Source: JBFLYN01 sp040756655 (lineage in GTDB: Bacteria > Bacillota > Sulfobacillia > UBA8153). Taken from it: DNA of 39,990 nt. A model generated the notes under the pieces. It was not told the origin of the DNA. It worked only from the letters and a program-made list of their open reading frames with translations, and ran no database searches. A program made the position numbers and the translations under genes. The stretch spans positions 1 through 39,990 of the forward strand of contig JBFLYN010000031.1 of assembly GCA_040756655.1 (NCBI GenBank). The letters are read 5' to 3'. Positions 39,439 to 39,990 of this stretch are shown piece by piece (within the stretch, counting starts at the first letter, position 1; each line of letters opens with the position of its first letter).

Positions 39439-39990
39439 GGTTCTAAACCGAAGTTCCGAGTAATGGAGTAGCCATTTTGGGATATTAGGCCTGGTAGAGA
39501 GGCAAAGCACCAACTGGGGTTGCTGGAAGATGTACCCATGTATGTTAAGTGTTAGGTCTTGCCTGGGCCGCCATATCATGGTATAATAGAGCCATGTATA
39601 TCGACGTGGTGCCCAACCGTAACTCGCCCCCCGCCATCCTCCTCCGCGAATCGGTGCGGGAGGGAAATAAGATCCGCAAACGTACCCTGGCCAACCTCTC
39701 CAAATGGCCGCCGGAGAAGGTGGAAGCCCTGCGCCGGGTCCTCAAGGGTGAACTCCTCATGCGTCCGGAGGACGCCTTCGTCATCACCCGCACCCGCCCC
39801 CACGGGCATGTGGCGGCGGTGTTAGGGACCTTGCAGCGCCTGGGGCTGGACCGCATCATCAGCCCGCGGCGCAGCCGCGAGCGCGACCTGGTGGTGGCCA
39901 TGGTGGTGGCCCGGCTGCTGGATCCCACTTCCAAACTCGCCACGGCGCGGGGCTTCGACCCCCAGACCTGCCACCACACCCTGGCCGAAG
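39439..39990 (+). mobile_element. IS1634-type insertion sequence, 5' (left) end
   Basis: The left end of an insertion sequence in the same orientation as the one at 1-459. The terminal sequence GGTTCTAAACCGAAGTTCCG (39439-39458) shares CCGAAGTTCCG, in inverted orientation, with the right end at 442-459. The transposase start lies about 135 bases inside. TTGCCT (39559-39564) and TATAAT (39582-39587), spaced by 17 bases, form its promoter. The element continues beyond the window. Confidence 0.75.
39594..39990 (+). CDS. IS1634 family transposase, N-terminal fragment (cut by window edge)
   Basis: The frame from ATG 39594 stays open to the window end (132 codons). It begins MYIDVVPNRNSPPAILLRES and contains VREGNKIRKRTLANLSKWPP, then VVAMVVARLLDPTSKLATAR. 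This matches the typical N-terminus of IS1634 transposases ('r.sy...gk.rqrtl.nLs'), before the catalytic core. The TATAAT box ends seven bases before the ATG, so the transcript may begin at or next to the start codon (leaderless). No Shine-Dalgarno is seen. The frame shows no damage. Confidence 0.85.
   Translation, partial: MYIDVVPNRNSPPAILLRESVREGNKIRKRTLANLSKWPPEKVEALRRVLKGELLMRPEDAFVITRTRPHGHVAAVLGTLQRLGLDRIISPRRSRERDLVVAMVVARLLDPTSKLATARGFDPQTCHHTLAE

Noticed and set aside
1..39990. CRISPR arrays, tRNA genes, 5S/16S/23S rRNA genes
   Set aside because: I looked for regularly spaced repeats, for the T-arm pattern of tRNAs and for rRNA core motifs and found none. Only rnpB is present as an RNA gene.

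Overview
The window is GC-rich (roughly 60% or more by eye) bacterial chromosomal DNA. The gene content suggests an anaerobic, probably thermophilic, high-GC Firmicute of the Moorella / Peptococcaceae / Desulfotomaculum kind. The clues are rubrerythrin, a tungsten-type aldehyde:ferredoxin oxidoreductase with its ferredoxin and MoaD-like protein, a BceRSAB-type peptide-resistance module, a YtpB-like sesquarterpene cyclase, the TrmK-Nif3 gene pair, and GTG/TTG starts behind strong Shine-Dalgarno sites. This placement is inference; no 16S gene or other species-level marker is present. The window is bounded by two partial IS1634-type (IS4 superfamily) transposons in the same orientation: the 3' end of one at 1-459 and the 5' end of another from 39439 to the right edge.

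Layout. 890-1423 rubrerythrin. 1720-6385 a BceR/BceS two-component system and BceA/BceB transporter, with a match to the BceR operator consensus (TTACA-N4-TGTAA) and a TATAAT box ahead of bceA. 6723-14022 is a zone of gene decay around one intact metabolic unit. It holds an out-of-register mosaic of amidohydrolase, IlvD and AOR-tail fragments ending in a MoaD domain, a polyferredoxin with a damaged 5' end, an intact AOR plus MoaD-like gene, a frameshifted proC, an ABC exporter pair on the minus strand and a shattered MATE transporter. 14161-21193 groups enzymes acting on C-N bonds: an amidohydrolase divergent from a saccharopine-dehydrogenase-like oxidoreductase, a small membrane protein, a nitrilase-family amidase, an alanine-racemase-like protein and an overlapping C45-type N-terminal-nucleophile acyltransferase/hydrolase. 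21196-23894 is an isoprenoid locus (SAM methyltransferase, long-chain polyprenyl diphosphate synthase, YtpB-like cyclase).

24185-27379 holds a BsuPI-domain lipoprotein and a three-gene ABC exporter (COG4586/4587/3694 type), preceded by a TATAAT promoter and a possible 18-residue peptide gene. After a deleted GNAT pseudogene come a multi-pass membrane protein with an orphan histidine kinase, and a convergent class III aminotransferase with an unusual four-cysteine insertion. Threonine dehydrogenase and glycine C-acetyltransferase (tdh-kbl) form the two-step threonine-to-glycine route. 34601-37294 is a tightly packed trmK, Nif3-family, zinc-ribbon and RNase H block. A TPM-domain membrane protein and LemA follow, and then the RNase P RNA gene with its own promoter and terminator. 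The second IS element starts nine bases after that terminator.

Start codons were chosen from Shine-Dalgarno spacing read by eye. Family assignments rest on motifs and recalled family architecture; no database search was run.
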